Source: Thiotrichaceae bacterium (GTDB lineage Bacteria; Pseudomonadota; Gammaproteobacteria; Thiotrichales; Thiotrichaceae). From it: a stretch of DNA of 41,168 nucleotides. The position numbers were made by a program, and so were the translations under genes. The stretch lies in assembly GCA_026989145.1 (NCBI GenBank), contig JALSJU010000120.1, positions 1 to 41,168 on the forward strand, given 5' to 3'. The notes beneath the pieces are model-generated. The model made no database searches and had not been told where the DNA came from. It saw only the letters and a program-made list of their open reading frames with translations. Of this stretch, positions 1-7,652 are shown in pieces. Position 1 is the first letter of the stretch; each line of letters starts with the position of its first letter.

Positions 1-164
1 AATAGGCTTAAAAATGTAAGTATTAAGGTAAAAATAGAGAAGAACTAGCGATTGATTTGATGTTTTTTTAACATCCAACTCAATTATCAGAATAAATTGG
101 AAAATGAGATCTCATGCAAAGGTCTCAGTATACAAGTTAAGAAAGTATTTAGGAGTACTTTGAA

Positions 165-800
165 ATGAGAAAGTCATTATTATTTATATTTACGCTTGCA
201 GCGTGTTTTACACAGTCAGTGGTATTTGCCAATGAAGCATCGAAAGAGCATGTAAAAGGTGATGCAACGAAAGGAAAAGCGCTTAGTGCTGTTTGTGCAG
301 CTTGTCATGGTGCTGATGGTAATAGCACAAACCCTGATTGGCCAAAGCTAGCAGGTCAAGGTGAGGCTTACATTATCAAGCAATTACATGACTTCCGTGC
401 TGATAAACGAGCAGAGGCAACTATGACGCCAATGGCGAAAGGTATTGCTGCGGACGAAGATGTACTTCATTTAGCTGCTTATTTCTCTAGTCAGAAAACT
501 AAGCCTGGTACTGCTAATAAAGATAAGGTCGAGTTGGGAAGAGCTATCTATAAAGGTGGTGTAATGGATAGCGGTGTTGCAGCTTGTTCTGCGTGTCATG
601 GGCCTACTGGCATGGGGAATTGGCCAGCAAAGTATCCAAAAGTTTCTGGCCAGCATGCAAAGTATATAGTGACTCAGTTAAAGAATTTTAAAAGTAGTAC
701 GCGAAATAATGATGCCGGTAAAATTATGCGAAATATCGCACTAAAAATGACAGATGCTGAAATGGAAGCAGTGGCTGAATATATGTCTGGCTTGCAATAA
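165..800 (+). CDS. Diheme cytochrome c4
   Basis: Periplasmic diheme electron carrier of the cytochrome c4 family, which passes electrons from the bc1 complex towards terminal oxidases. Residues 1-22 form a signal peptide (hydrophobic stretch ending VFA). Two heme sites are visible: CAACH at 44-48 and CSACH at 141-145, each followed by a c4-type half domain with a candidate distal methionine (M90 in the TPM stretch, M188 in KIMRN). The length of 211 aa is usual for c4. An AGGAG ribosome-binding site lies at 151-155, about nine bases before the ATG. A second c4-like gene, dsbA and coq7 follow on the same strand; a c4/dsbA neighbourhood is common in gammaproteobacteria. A terminator-like hairpin follows the stop, so the gene may be transcribed alone. 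Confidence 0.95.
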   Translation: MRKSLLFIFTLAACFTQSVVFANEASKEHVKGDATKGKALSAVCAACHGADGNSTNPDWPKLAGQGEAYIIKQLHDFRADKRAEATMTPMAKGIAADEDVLHLAAYFSSQKTKPGTANKDKVELGRAIYKGGVMDSGVAACSACHGPTGMGNWPAKYPKVSGQHAKYIVTQLKNFKSSTRNNDAGKIMRNIALKMTDAEMEAVAEYMSGLQ

Positions 801-820
801 TAATTTAAGTATTTAGTATG

Positions 821-853
821 AAGGGTGGTGCTTAAAGTGCTGCCCTTTTTTTT
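821..853 (+). terminator. Rho-independent terminator after cytochrome c4
   Basis: An 11-base arm at 821-831 pairs with 837-847 across a five-base loop, using several G·U pairs and one mismatch, and is followed by a run of eight T. It ends 13 bases before the next gene, so that gene probably depends on read-through or its own promoter. Confidence 0.75.
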
Positions 854-865
854 GATTGATTTTTT

Positions 866-1543
866 ATGATGAAGTGGTTTTTAATTTTATGTTTAGGTTG
901 GTCTTGTGTCGCTCTAGCTGATAGTGCTAGCACTAATCGAAATAATCATTCGGTTAAAAATATAGTGATGAGCCAATGCGCAAGTTGTCATTCAGCTGAT
1001 GGAAATAGTCAAAATAGCCTTTGGCCAAATATCGCAGGCTTGAAGCAAAGTTATATTTTAAAACAATTAAAAGACTTTAAAGGTGGCTTGCGTGTTAATA
1101 AGGATGTGGAACGTATTACTAAATCTTTAACTTTTAAAAATTTAACCGCCTTATCTTATTTTTTTTCTCAACAGAAATTCAGCTCCTTAACCAAGCCTAA
1201 AAAATTATCTGAAAGTAGCGAGCTTGTAAACCTTAGTTTAGGTGAAGAGATTTATACCGGTAAGCGGATTGAATACGGGATTCCTGCTTGTGCTAGTTGT
1301 CATGGTGAGAGAGGTCAAGGTGGACTGGATAGAAAACGTGGTTATATTTATCCGCGGTTAGCACGCCAATATAAACAATATTCTATCAAACAATTGCAAC
1401 TATTTAGAGAGTCTAAACGTAGTAATGATTCTCCTGCGATGATGAGAAATATTTCCTTGTTAATGGATGATGAAGATATTGAGTCTGTGATGGCTTATGT
1501 TGCCACGTTTAATTCTAATTTAAAGTCTGAGATCCTAAAATAA
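866..1543 (+). CDS. Divergent cytochrome c4-like diheme protein
   Basis: Secreted diheme c-type cytochrome of 225 aa, related to the cytochrome c4 just upstream. A signal peptide covers about residues 1-18. Heme motifs are CASCH at 38-42 and CASCH at 142-146. The C-terminal half keeps the c4 pattern, with a methionine pair at 192-193 as candidate distal ligand. The N-terminal half aligns with c4 over KQL.DF, but the stretch carrying the distal methionine in c4 reads VERITKSL here; the only methionine in that half of the mature protein is M35, just before the heme motif. The N-terminal heme may therefore have another ligand or an open site. The start could be ATG 866 or 869; no strong ribosome-binding site is visible. 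It probably arose by duplication of c4. Its partner is unknown. Confidence 0.85.
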   Translation: MMKWFLILCLGWSCVALADSASTNRNNHSVKNIVMSQCASCHSADGNSQNSLWPNIAGLKQSYILKQLKDFKGGLRVNKDVERITKSLTFKNLTALSYFFSQQKFSSLTKPKKLSESSELVNLSLGEEIYTGKRIEYGIPACASCHGERGQGGLDRKRGYIYPRLARQYKQYSIKQLQLFRESKRSNDSPAMMRNISLLMDDEDIESVMAYVATFNSNLKSEILK

Positions 1544-1581
1544 GTGGCTTTCATCATTAAGGAAGAATATACGATTCAAGG

Positions 1582-1610
1582 TTCAAGCCATAAAAGAACT
1601 TTGTTATACT
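1582..1610 (+). promoter_or_regulatory. Sigma-70-like promoter for dsbA
   Basis: A TATACT -10 box at 1605-1610 lies 17 bases after a weak -35 (TTCAAG, 1582-1587). It is placed about 60 bases upstream of the dsbA ATG. Confidence 0.45.
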
Positions 1611-1677
1611 CAACCTGTCATAATTTCAATCGAGTTTAAAACGTCTATTTACTTAAAAATTAAAAGGTTAAGAAAAA

Positions 1678-2463
1678 ATGAAGATAAAATTAAAAAGAAT
1701 TTCATTGGTCATTTCAACAGTGGTTGCACTATCTGCCTGTGACTCTGCATCTTCCGATGCTAAACGTGTGGATATCGCCCCTACTGAGCCAGAAGCAATC
1801 GTAGATAAAGCTAAAACAGATATATCGGCGATTCCTGACAATCTTATAGCTAAAGCGGAATCAGCTCCAGTTGCTAAATCAGTAGTTTCAAGTGCCTCAA
1901 AATATGTGAAAGGTAAGCATTACATAGAAATTTCTCCTGCAATGCAAACAGATGCAGTAGAAGGAAAAGTAGAAGTAGTTGAATTGATGTGGTTGGGATG
2001 CCCTCATTGTTATTCCTTAGAGCCGACAATGAATAGGTATAAAGAGAACCATCCAAAATATGTTGAGTTTAAGCAAGTACCAGCCATGTTAAACCCTGGC
2101 TGGGCTAAAGATGGAGAAACCTATTATATTGCAGAAATTTTAGACTCAAATGGAGAGAAAGAACTCATTACAAAGGTTTTTCAAGCCATTCATGAACAAA
2201 AAAGACGCTTGAATCGTCCCTCGGCAGCTAAGCGCTTTTTTGTAGAACAAGGTTTTACCGCTGAGCAAGTCGATAATGTGAAAAGCTCTATGGCGTTTAA
2301 AGCTAAGGTAAGACGGGCACAAGAAATTAGCGCTGGTTCACAAGCACAATCAGTTCCTACGGTCATTATTAACGGTAAGTATAGAACGAGTCCTTATATG
2401 GCAGGTAGTGAAAAGAACTTGATGGAAATCATTGATATGCTTGCTAAAAAAGAGCGTAAATAA
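1678..2463 (+). CDS. dsbA: Lipid-anchored thiol:disulfide interchange protein DsbA
   Basis: DsbA-family oxidase that introduces disulfide bonds into exported proteins. The active site CPHC is at 108-111 in a thioredoxin-like fold, and the cis-proline loop (SVPTVI) follows near the C-terminus. The N-terminus is a lipoprotein signal ending in the lipobox LSAC, with Cys21 as the lipidated residue and Asp at +2, which in enterics favours inner-membrane retention. Residues 22-80 form a low-complexity A/S/K-rich tether. At 261 aa it is about 50 aa longer than soluble E. coli DsbA, and the tether explains the difference. The neighbouring c-type cytochromes need controlled thiol redox for heme attachment, so the context fits. 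No dsbB is in the window. Confidence 0.9.
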   Translation: MKIKLKRISLVISTVVALSACDSASSDAKRVDIAPTEPEAIVDKAKTDISAIPDNLIAKAESAPVAKSVVSSASKYVKGKHYIEISPAMQTDAVEGKVEVVELMWLGCPHCYSLEPTMNRYKENHPKYVEFKQVPAMLNPGWAKDGETYYIAEILDSNGEKELITKVFQAIHEQKRRLNRPSAAKRFFVEQGFTAEQVDNVKSSMAFKAKVRRAQEISAGSQAQSVPTVIINGKYRTSPYMAGSEKNLMEIIDMLAKKERK

Positions 2464-2489
2464 ATTCGTTATCCATTTAGGTGGTAGTT

Positions 2490-3128
2490 ATGAGAAAGCA
2501 AAGTCTTATTGACTCATTGATAACCGAAGTCGATCAGGCTTTGCGAACAGTACATACTTTAGCACCGACCACAGAGCGTAGTAATCCTGCGAATAATATT
2601 TCCTCTGAACTGTCTGATACTGAGAAGAAACAGTCAGCTTCATTGATGCGGATTAATCACGCCGGGGAAGTATCTGCACAAGGCTTGTATCGTGGTCAAG
2701 CCTTAACCGCAAAGCGTGAAGATATTCGTGAGCAGATGGCTCGCTCTGCGATGGAAGAGAATGATCACCTCAACTGGTGTGAAACACGTCTTAATGAATT
2801 AGATGACCATAAAAGCTACTTAAGTCCATTGTGGTATCTCGGATCTTTTGGTATCGGTGCTGCAGCAGGTTTAGTGGGCGATAAATGGAGCTTAGGTTTT
2901 GTTAAAGAAACAGAAGATCAAGTCGTCAAGCACTTGGATGAGCATTTAGGAAAGCTTCCTGCTAGTGATAAGACAAGTCGTGCTATTCTTGAGCAAATGA
3001 AAATCGATGAGGCGCACCATGCTGATGTTGCTGTAGAGGCAGGGGCTGCTGAGTTACCCGCACCCATACGCAAGGTTATGATGCCTTTAATGTCTAAATT
3101 GATGACATCTATTTCTGGGAAGTTATAG
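2490..3128 (+). CDS. coq7: 2-polyprenyl-3-methyl-6-methoxy-1,4-benzoquinone hydroxylase Coq7
   Basis: Diiron hydroxylase for the penultimate step of ubiquinone synthesis (demethoxyubiquinone to demethylubiquinone). The di-iron ligand set of the COQ7 family is visible: E60, E90 with H93, E142, and E174 with H177 (numbering from ATG 2490). The reading frame is open from a GTG at 2481, but AGGTGG at 2479-2484 is well placed as ribosome-binding site for ATG 2490, giving 212 aa. It follows dsbA by 26 bases and may be cotranscribed. It is one of three ubiquinone genes in the window, with ubiK and ubiA. Presence of Coq7 implies this lineage uses the diiron enzyme rather than the flavin enzyme UbiF for this step. 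Confidence 0.93.
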   Translation: MRKQSLIDSLITEVDQALRTVHTLAPTTERSNPANNISSELSDTEKKQSASLMRINHAGEVSAQGLYRGQALTAKREDIREQMARSAMEENDHLNWCETRLNELDDHKSYLSPLWYLGSFGIGAAAGLVGDKWSLGFVKETEDQVVKHLDEHLGKLPASDKTSRAILEQMKIDEAHHADVAVEAGAAELPAPIRKVMMPLMSKLMTSISGKL

Positions 3129-3157
3129 AAGTAATAAGAGAAATCTTTGCACGAAAG

Positions 3158-3194
3158 GTATGACGAATAAAATGGTTTGTTTTATTTCGCATAC
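3158..3194. terminator. Foldback between convergent coq7 and sel1 genes
   Basis: GTATG at 3158-3162 pairs with CATAC at 3190-3194, and the inner A/T-rich arms (CGAATAAAA against TTTTATTTCG) extend the stem with small offsets. Lying between two convergent genes and A/T-rich on both sides, it may terminate in both directions. Confidence 0.5.
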
Positions 3195-3205
3195 TCTATT
3201 TAAAA

Positions 3206-4798
3206 TCACTTGGCTGCTTGTTTTTTCAAAACCTCTAAAGCCGCTTTACCCTTTTCACTGCCATTTTTAGCTGCCTTTTCAAACCATTGTTTAGCTTCTT
3301 TCATATCTGCTTTAGTGCCATAACCATTAGCAATCATCGCGCCAACGCTGTACTGTGCCGCGGGTAGGTTCTGTGCTGCCGCTTTTTTATACCATTTGAG
3401 TGCTTTTGAATGGTTTTTAGCAACGCCGATACCATCAACATATAAGTCACCTAAGAAGTATTGTGACAGAGGGAATCCTTTCTTAGCTGCTTTATTAAAC
3501 CAACTAAAGGCCTTTTCAGGACTTTTAGTAACCCCAAGTCCTTGTAGATAGGAGAGCCCTAGATTGTGTTGTGCAAGCGGGTTACCTTTATTTGCTGATT
3601 TTTTATACCATTTTAATGCAGCTTTAGGGTTCTTTTTTGTGCCTAGCCCTTGGCTATACATTGAGGCGAGGTCGTAATATGCATCAGGGTTTTTTCTTTT
3701 AGCAGCTTTCTTAATGAGCTTAAAGGCCCTTGATGGGTTTTTCTTGGTGCCAATACCATTTGCATAAAGTATGCCTAGCAAATGACTGGCTGTCGGGCTT
3801 CCAGAGCGTGATGCAAGTTTTATATATTTAAAGGCTTTGCTTGGATTCTTTTTAACACCTAAGCCCTTTAAATAACGTTCGCCCAGCATTAGCTGAACAT
3901 CTGTCATACCTTTGTTTGCAGCTTGTTCGTAGTAACGCATGGCTTTTGACATGCTTTTGCTAACACCTTGGCCGCTTTCATACATAATGCCTAAGCTACG
4001 TAGTGCATCGGGAATGCCACTCTTAGCGGCTAATTTATAGTACTTAGCTGCTTGGCTGAGGTTCTTTTTTGTACCTTTTCCGACAGCGTACAAGGAGCCT
4101 AATAAAAACTGTGCTCCAGGGTGGTTTTTGGCGGCTGCTTTGTTAAACCAGTTGAAGGCTTGTTGCGGGTTTTTGCGTTGCCCTTGACCTAGTAAATAAA
4201 GTTGACCTAGAACATATTGGGCAGCAGGGTCACCCTTTTTAGCATAGGGTGATGCAATTTTATAAACTGCAGCATAGTCTTTTCGTTTATAGGCTTGTTG
4301 TAAGGCATTATTATCATTTTTATTCGTTACCGCGCCACGTGAGGGGTGTTGCTTAGTGTTAGCACGAGGCTTTAATTGTGTGTTTGTAGATGAGGGGGAT
4401 ATTGGACGATTACTGGCGATATTTCTAGTTGCTTGTCCTAGCGCCCCATTACCATGCTTGTGTTGTACACCTTGTGTAGGTGGCAGAGGGTGGCTGTGTA
4501 TACGGCCTGAATGTGAATGTTGATTGCCTTGTAGGGAAGTGCTACTTTTACTTCCTTTGGCAAGTGATGGTCTTGTGTTTTTTGTGCGTGTTCTCGTTAC
4601 TTGCTGGACTCTGCGCTTAACGGGTTGAGGTGTTAAGTCAAAACTAAAGGCGTCTTTATGAGTGGATGATGAGGCAGGTATCTTTGGTTTTTGTACGGCA
4701 GTCTTGTTCGTATTTTTAAATATAAAAGTCTCTGCATTTACCAATGAAGCGTATGCAAGTGTCGTTATACTGATGAAAACAACTGAAATTAATTTCAT
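3206..4798 (-). CDS. Exported Sel1-repeat protein with histidine-rich linker
   Basis: Predicted secreted or periplasmic protein of 530 aa. Residues 1-22 are a signal peptide. Residues 25-160 are low-complexity, S/T/K/P-rich, and contain a histidine cluster (H94, H96, H101, H103, H113, H115). From about residue 165 to the end there are nine Sel1-like repeats of 36 residues, each with the A...LG..Y..G.G core. Sel1 repeats are alpha-helical protein-interaction scaffolds; no catalytic domain is present. The ATG overlaps the ubiK stop by four bases (ATGA), so translation is probably coupled to the gsp/ubiK run upstream. The partner is unknown; a role at the cell envelope beside the secretion platform is inference from position only. 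Confidence 0.85.
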   Translation of the reverse strand: MKLISVVFISITTLAYASLVNAETFIFKNTNKTAVQKPKIPASSSTHKDAFSFDLTPQPVKRRVQQVTRTRTKNTRPSLAKGSKSSTSLQGNQHSHSGRIHSHPLPPTQGVQHKHGNGALGQATRNIASNRPISPSSTNTQLKPRANTKQHPSRGAVTNKNDNNALQQAYKRKDYAAVYKIASPYAKKGDPAAQYVLGQLYLLGQGQRKNPQQAFNWFNKAAAKNHPGAQFLLGSLYAVGKGTKKNLSQAAKYYKLAAKSGIPDALRSLGIMYESGQGVSKSMSKAMRYYEQAANKGMTDVQLMLGERYLKGLGVKKNPSKAFKYIKLASRSGSPTASHLLGILYANGIGTKKNPSRAFKLIKKAAKRKNPDAYYDLASMYSQGLGTKKNPKAALKWYKKSANKGNPLAQHNLGLSYLQGLGVTKSPEKAFSWFNKAAKKGFPLSQYFLGDLYVDGIGVAKNHSKALKWYKKAAAQNLPAAQYSVGAMIANGYGTKADMKEAKQWFEKAAKNGSEKGKAALEVLKKQAAK

Positions 4799-5037
4799 TT
4801 TTTTGTCTCTAACTCGGCTACAATTTTTTCTAGTGCTTCAAGCTTTTCGCGTGTGCGAAGAAGAACTGCGGTTTGTATATCAAACTCTTCCCTCGTGACC
4901 ACATTCATTTTGCGTAAACCACTTTCTAAACCACCCCTCATATTCTTTTCAATATCATCTTGTAAATTTTTTAAAGAGGGGGGTAAAAAGCCTGCAAGCT
5001 TTTTTGCTAAATCATCAATTTGAGTATTCTTATCCAT
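4795..5037 (-). CDS. ubiK: Ubiquinone biosynthesis accessory factor UbiK
   Basis: Small (80 aa) coiled-coil protein of the YqiC/BMFP family. UbiK binds UbiJ and helps the aerobic ubiquinone synthesis complex. The family pattern is clear: an N-terminal amphipathic segment with the LA.....PPSL core, then a C-terminal coiled coil with VVTREEFD and LLRTREKLEALE. The length is typical. It lies 25 bases after gspN and overlaps the following sel1 gene by four bases. In other gammaproteobacteria ubiK often sits alone or by unrelated genes, so its place at the end of a type II secretion run is noteworthy. Confidence 0.92.
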   Translation of the reverse strand: MDKNTQIDDLAKKLAGFLPPSLKNLQDDIEKNMRGGLESGLRKMNVVTREEFDIQTAVLLRTREKLEALEKIVAELETKK

Positions 5038-5062
5038 ATTTGCCTGTCCGTGTTTGGATTAT

Positions 5063-5812
5063 CTATCGTCCAATAAAAGGGCTTAAATCACCGGTATTTT
5101 TAAAAGCAAAGCTACCGTCAGCTTGTTGTTTTCCGGTGAATTTTAGCATTGAATTCAAGCCTTTATCACTTGCTTTTACAATCAAATTGGAATTATATCT
5201 CCAATCCTTTTTGAGTGTAATATCACCATTAAGTTCAGCAGGTGCATCACTTGAGGTTAATTTTATCTTTAAGTCACCAGATTCTGGTGTAATGATGGCA
5301 TTATAATTACCTGCGGGTAATTTAATTGGGGAGTTTAGTGCGCCTTCCTTCCAGTCAATTATGCCATCAATGATGGGTAGGTTTTTATTGTGAATTTCGG
5401 CGTACTTTAGTTTGCCTTGAATTTCGCCACTTAACTTGGCTTTGTTTTGCAATGAATTAATAAAAACAGCATCCACTTCAAAGTCTGTATTGTTTAAGGT
5501 GATTTTTTTGTTTGCTGAAATTGCAATATTTCCCTGCGCTTTGATTTCATCACCACTGAGCTGAAAATCAGACTTTAAGGATAAGGCGAGCAAACTTTTA
5601 AGTGGTTGAATTTGCCAGTCTAACTTTCCTAGAGGAATATTATTGACAGTAACGTCTTTTGCAGTTCCTCGCCAGAGGCTTCCGCTGGTTTCTCCCAAAC
5701 TAACCTTGCCTTGTGTTAGTTTTTCAATGTGAGGTTTAGCGTAAGATAATGGAAGTTGCCAAATTGCAGCGAGTAAAAAGGATAGTAATCCTATAAATAG
5801 TATTTTTTTCAT
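5063..5812 (-). CDS. gspN: Type II secretion system protein GspN
   Basis: GspN-family bitopic inner-membrane protein, an optional part of the type II secretion platform. The 249-aa protein starts with a single membrane segment (residues 3-20) followed by a periplasmic beta-rich domain with the family's LWRGTA and GKLDWQI-type motifs near residues 46-70. It follows gspM by 29 bases. GspN is not essential in all systems; its role is thought to be assembly or stability of the secreton. No start ambiguity: the ATG is directly before the membrane segment. Confidence 0.88.
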   Translation of the reverse strand: MKKILFIGLLSFLLAAIWQLPLSYAKPHIEKLTQGKVSLGETSGSLWRGTAKDVTVNNIPLGKLDWQIQPLKSLLALSLKSDFQLSGDEIKAQGNIAISANKKITLNNTDFEVDAVFINSLQNKAKLSGEIQGKLKYAEIHNKNLPIIDGIIDWKEGALNSPIKLPAGNYNAIITPESGDLKIKLTSSDAPAELNGDITLKKDWRYNSNLIVKASDKGLNSMLKFTGKQQADGSFAFKNTGDLSPFIGR

Positions 5813-5841
5813 GGCTGTTAATATTCGTTAGTTATGTGAGG

Positions 5842-6327
5842 TTAATCAGCTTTGACGGTTAAGCGTACATCGATAAGTCCGGTTTCTTTGTTATTTGTGT
5901 TGATGGTTAGATTACTAATTATTAGGCCGTGTTTGTTTTCTAAGTTAGCAATTAGTCGCATCGTACGATCAGCATTGGCATTTTTTAAAATAACGTTAAC
6001 ACCATTTGAGCCTTGAGACTGCATGCGATCTAAAGCAGGTTTTAAACGTAAGGTTTGGAGTGCGCTTTCTATAATTTGTTGTGGGCTTTGGTTGTTCGTT
6101 TGTTCAGGTTTAGTAGCCTGTTGTTGTAGCTGTTTAACCTGAATGCTTTGTTTTTGCATGATTTTTAAAGCGGTGCTTTTACTGTCGATAATTTTATTGA
6201 GTTTTTTATTATTTTCGAACAAGGGCTGTACAATAAATAAACCCAGTATCATTAAACCCGCAAGGAAAGAACCATATGTAACGAGGTTACGCTCGCGTGG
6301 GTTGAGTGTATTAAACCAGTCCTTCAT
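5842..6327 (-). CDS. gspM: Type II secretion system protein GspM
   Basis: GspM-family inner-membrane protein that pairs with GspL in the secretion platform. The 161-aa protein begins with the typical cytoplasmic W...L.PRER motif, one membrane helix (about residues 18-35), a coiled-coil stretch (about 38-70) and a C-terminal ferredoxin-like periplasmic domain. The ATG overlaps the gspL stop by four bases (ATGA), so the two subunits are translationally coupled, as expected for a stoichiometric complex. Confidence 0.9.
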   Translation of the reverse strand: MKDWFNTLNPRERNLVTYGSFLAGLMILGLFIVQPLFENNKKLNKIIDSKSTALKIMQKQSIQVKQLQQQATKPEQTNNQSPQQIIESALQTLRLKPALDRMQSQGSNGVNVILKNANADRTMRLIANLENKHGLIISNLTINTNNKETGLIDVRLTVKAD

Positions 6328-7649
6328 GCTTTATTCTCCATCGCTTGTTGCTTGCTGTTAGAGGAAAGTGGGCTAATGATAACGTTAGCTTCAACTTTAT
6401 TTGCCGTTGTGCTTGAATCTTTAACTTTTACATTTAAACCTGCACTTTCTTTTGCTTCTTTTTTAAATGCATTTAGGCGTGATAAGTTTGGTGTGTTTAG
6501 TTTTAATAACAGCTCGCCATCTTGGTAGCGCAATTCATTTAAGGTGATGTCTTTGTGCTTTTTTAATAAAGGTGCAATATCTGCAATCAAGGGGATAACG
6601 GAGTCGGACGTTTTGCCAGTTTTCTGTTGCAATGCAGTTAATTTGTTTTTCATTTCCGGCAGCATGATAGAAACATCAATACGGCTTTCTGGGAATGTAT
6701 CCGTATAGACTTTGGCGATTGATTTACTCAAGTTATTAGATTGCTGTTTTAAATGGTTATTCTGTATACCTAAAATAGCTACCCAAGTGGTAGCTAAGAG
6801 ACCACCAATGAGCATAGCAGGGCGCCACGCTTTCCAATTTATTGAGCTGGTCGCGCCACCTTTTTGTATGTAGCCTGTTAGCAGGTTAAGAGCAAGCCCT
6901 TCGGTTGCACTTTTATAGTTGATGAGATTCGCATCCAGTTGTTTGAACTCACACTCTTTTAGTTCATCTGAAAATTCTGTTTGCTCCAGATTTGTATAAA
7001 TATGCTGTGTAGGATGAGATTCAAAATGTTCTACTAAAAATAAATTTAGTAAATTTTTATGACTGTTAAAGCCTGAGAACACGCCAGTTCTTACACTGAT
7101 GTCATTCTCGATTTTATTGAGTGCAATGACCTTATCTTCAAGAGTTTGCTTATCTGAGTTGATTGCATGAACCACTCTTTCACTAGCATCAGATTGAGGT
7201 GTCTCTTTTTTTAAGACCGACCAAGAGTCCTTTTGGTAATGTTGTGCTAACAATTGTGGTAGCACATAATAAGGCGTAATTTTATGTTCGCGTAACAATG
7301 CCGTATACATCCCTAAACGCTGATGATTAATTACGGCAACATTTGTTTTATCAGAGTTGCTTTGTTTATGGATAGCGAAGTGTAAATTTTCTAAATCTTC
7401 GGCTAAAGAATCTTCTAAAGCAAAGGGAACAGCACGTAACAATTGTTTTTTATTGGTACTAGGGATTGTTAGTGTGCTTAGCATGACATCGTTATTAGGA
7501 ATAACGAGCAATACACGTCTACCTCGCGTCAGGGAGCTTATCTTCTGCCAGTTCGAAGGTGTGAAGCGATCTTCGGCCTGATTTTTCCCAAGCAAAGCAT
7601 ATTCAGGTATTGACTGAATTGAGTTAAGTTTTATAACAAGAAGTTGCAT
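6324..7649 (-). CDS. gspL: Type II secretion system protein GspL
   Basis: Bitopic platform protein that links the cytoplasmic ATPase GspE to the inner-membrane complex. Residues 1 to about 265 form the actin-like cytoplasmic domain (early VLLVIPNNDV and the RAVPFALEDSLAED motif near residues 87-100). One membrane helix lies around 275-292, followed by a coiled coil and a C-terminal ferredoxin-like periplasmic domain. The 441-aa length is in the family range. It begins three bases after the gspK stop and overlaps gspM by four bases. gspE and gspF, its expected partners, are not in the window. Confidence 0.92.
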   Translation of the reverse strand: MQLLVIKLNSIQSIPEYALLGKNQAEDRFTPSNWQKISSLTRGRRVLLVIPNNDVMLSTLTIPSTNKKQLLRAVPFALEDSLAEDLENLHFAIHKQSNSDKTNVAVINHQRLGMYTALLREHKITPYYVLPQLLAQHYQKDSWSVLKKETPQSDASERVVHAINSDKQTLEDKVIALNKIENDISVRTGVFSGFNSHKNLLNLFLVEHFESHPTQHIYTNLEQTEFSDELKECEFKQLDANLINYKSATEGLALNLLTGYIQKGGATSSINWKAWRPAMLIGGLLATTWVAILGIQNNHLKQQSNNLSKSIAKVYTDTFPESRIDVSIMLPEMKNKLTALQQKTGKTSDSVIPLIADIAPLLKKHKDITLNELRYQDGELLLKLNTPNLSRLNAFKKEAKESAGLNVKVKDSSTTANKVEANVIISPLSSNSKQQAMENKA

Positions 7650-7652
7650 GTT

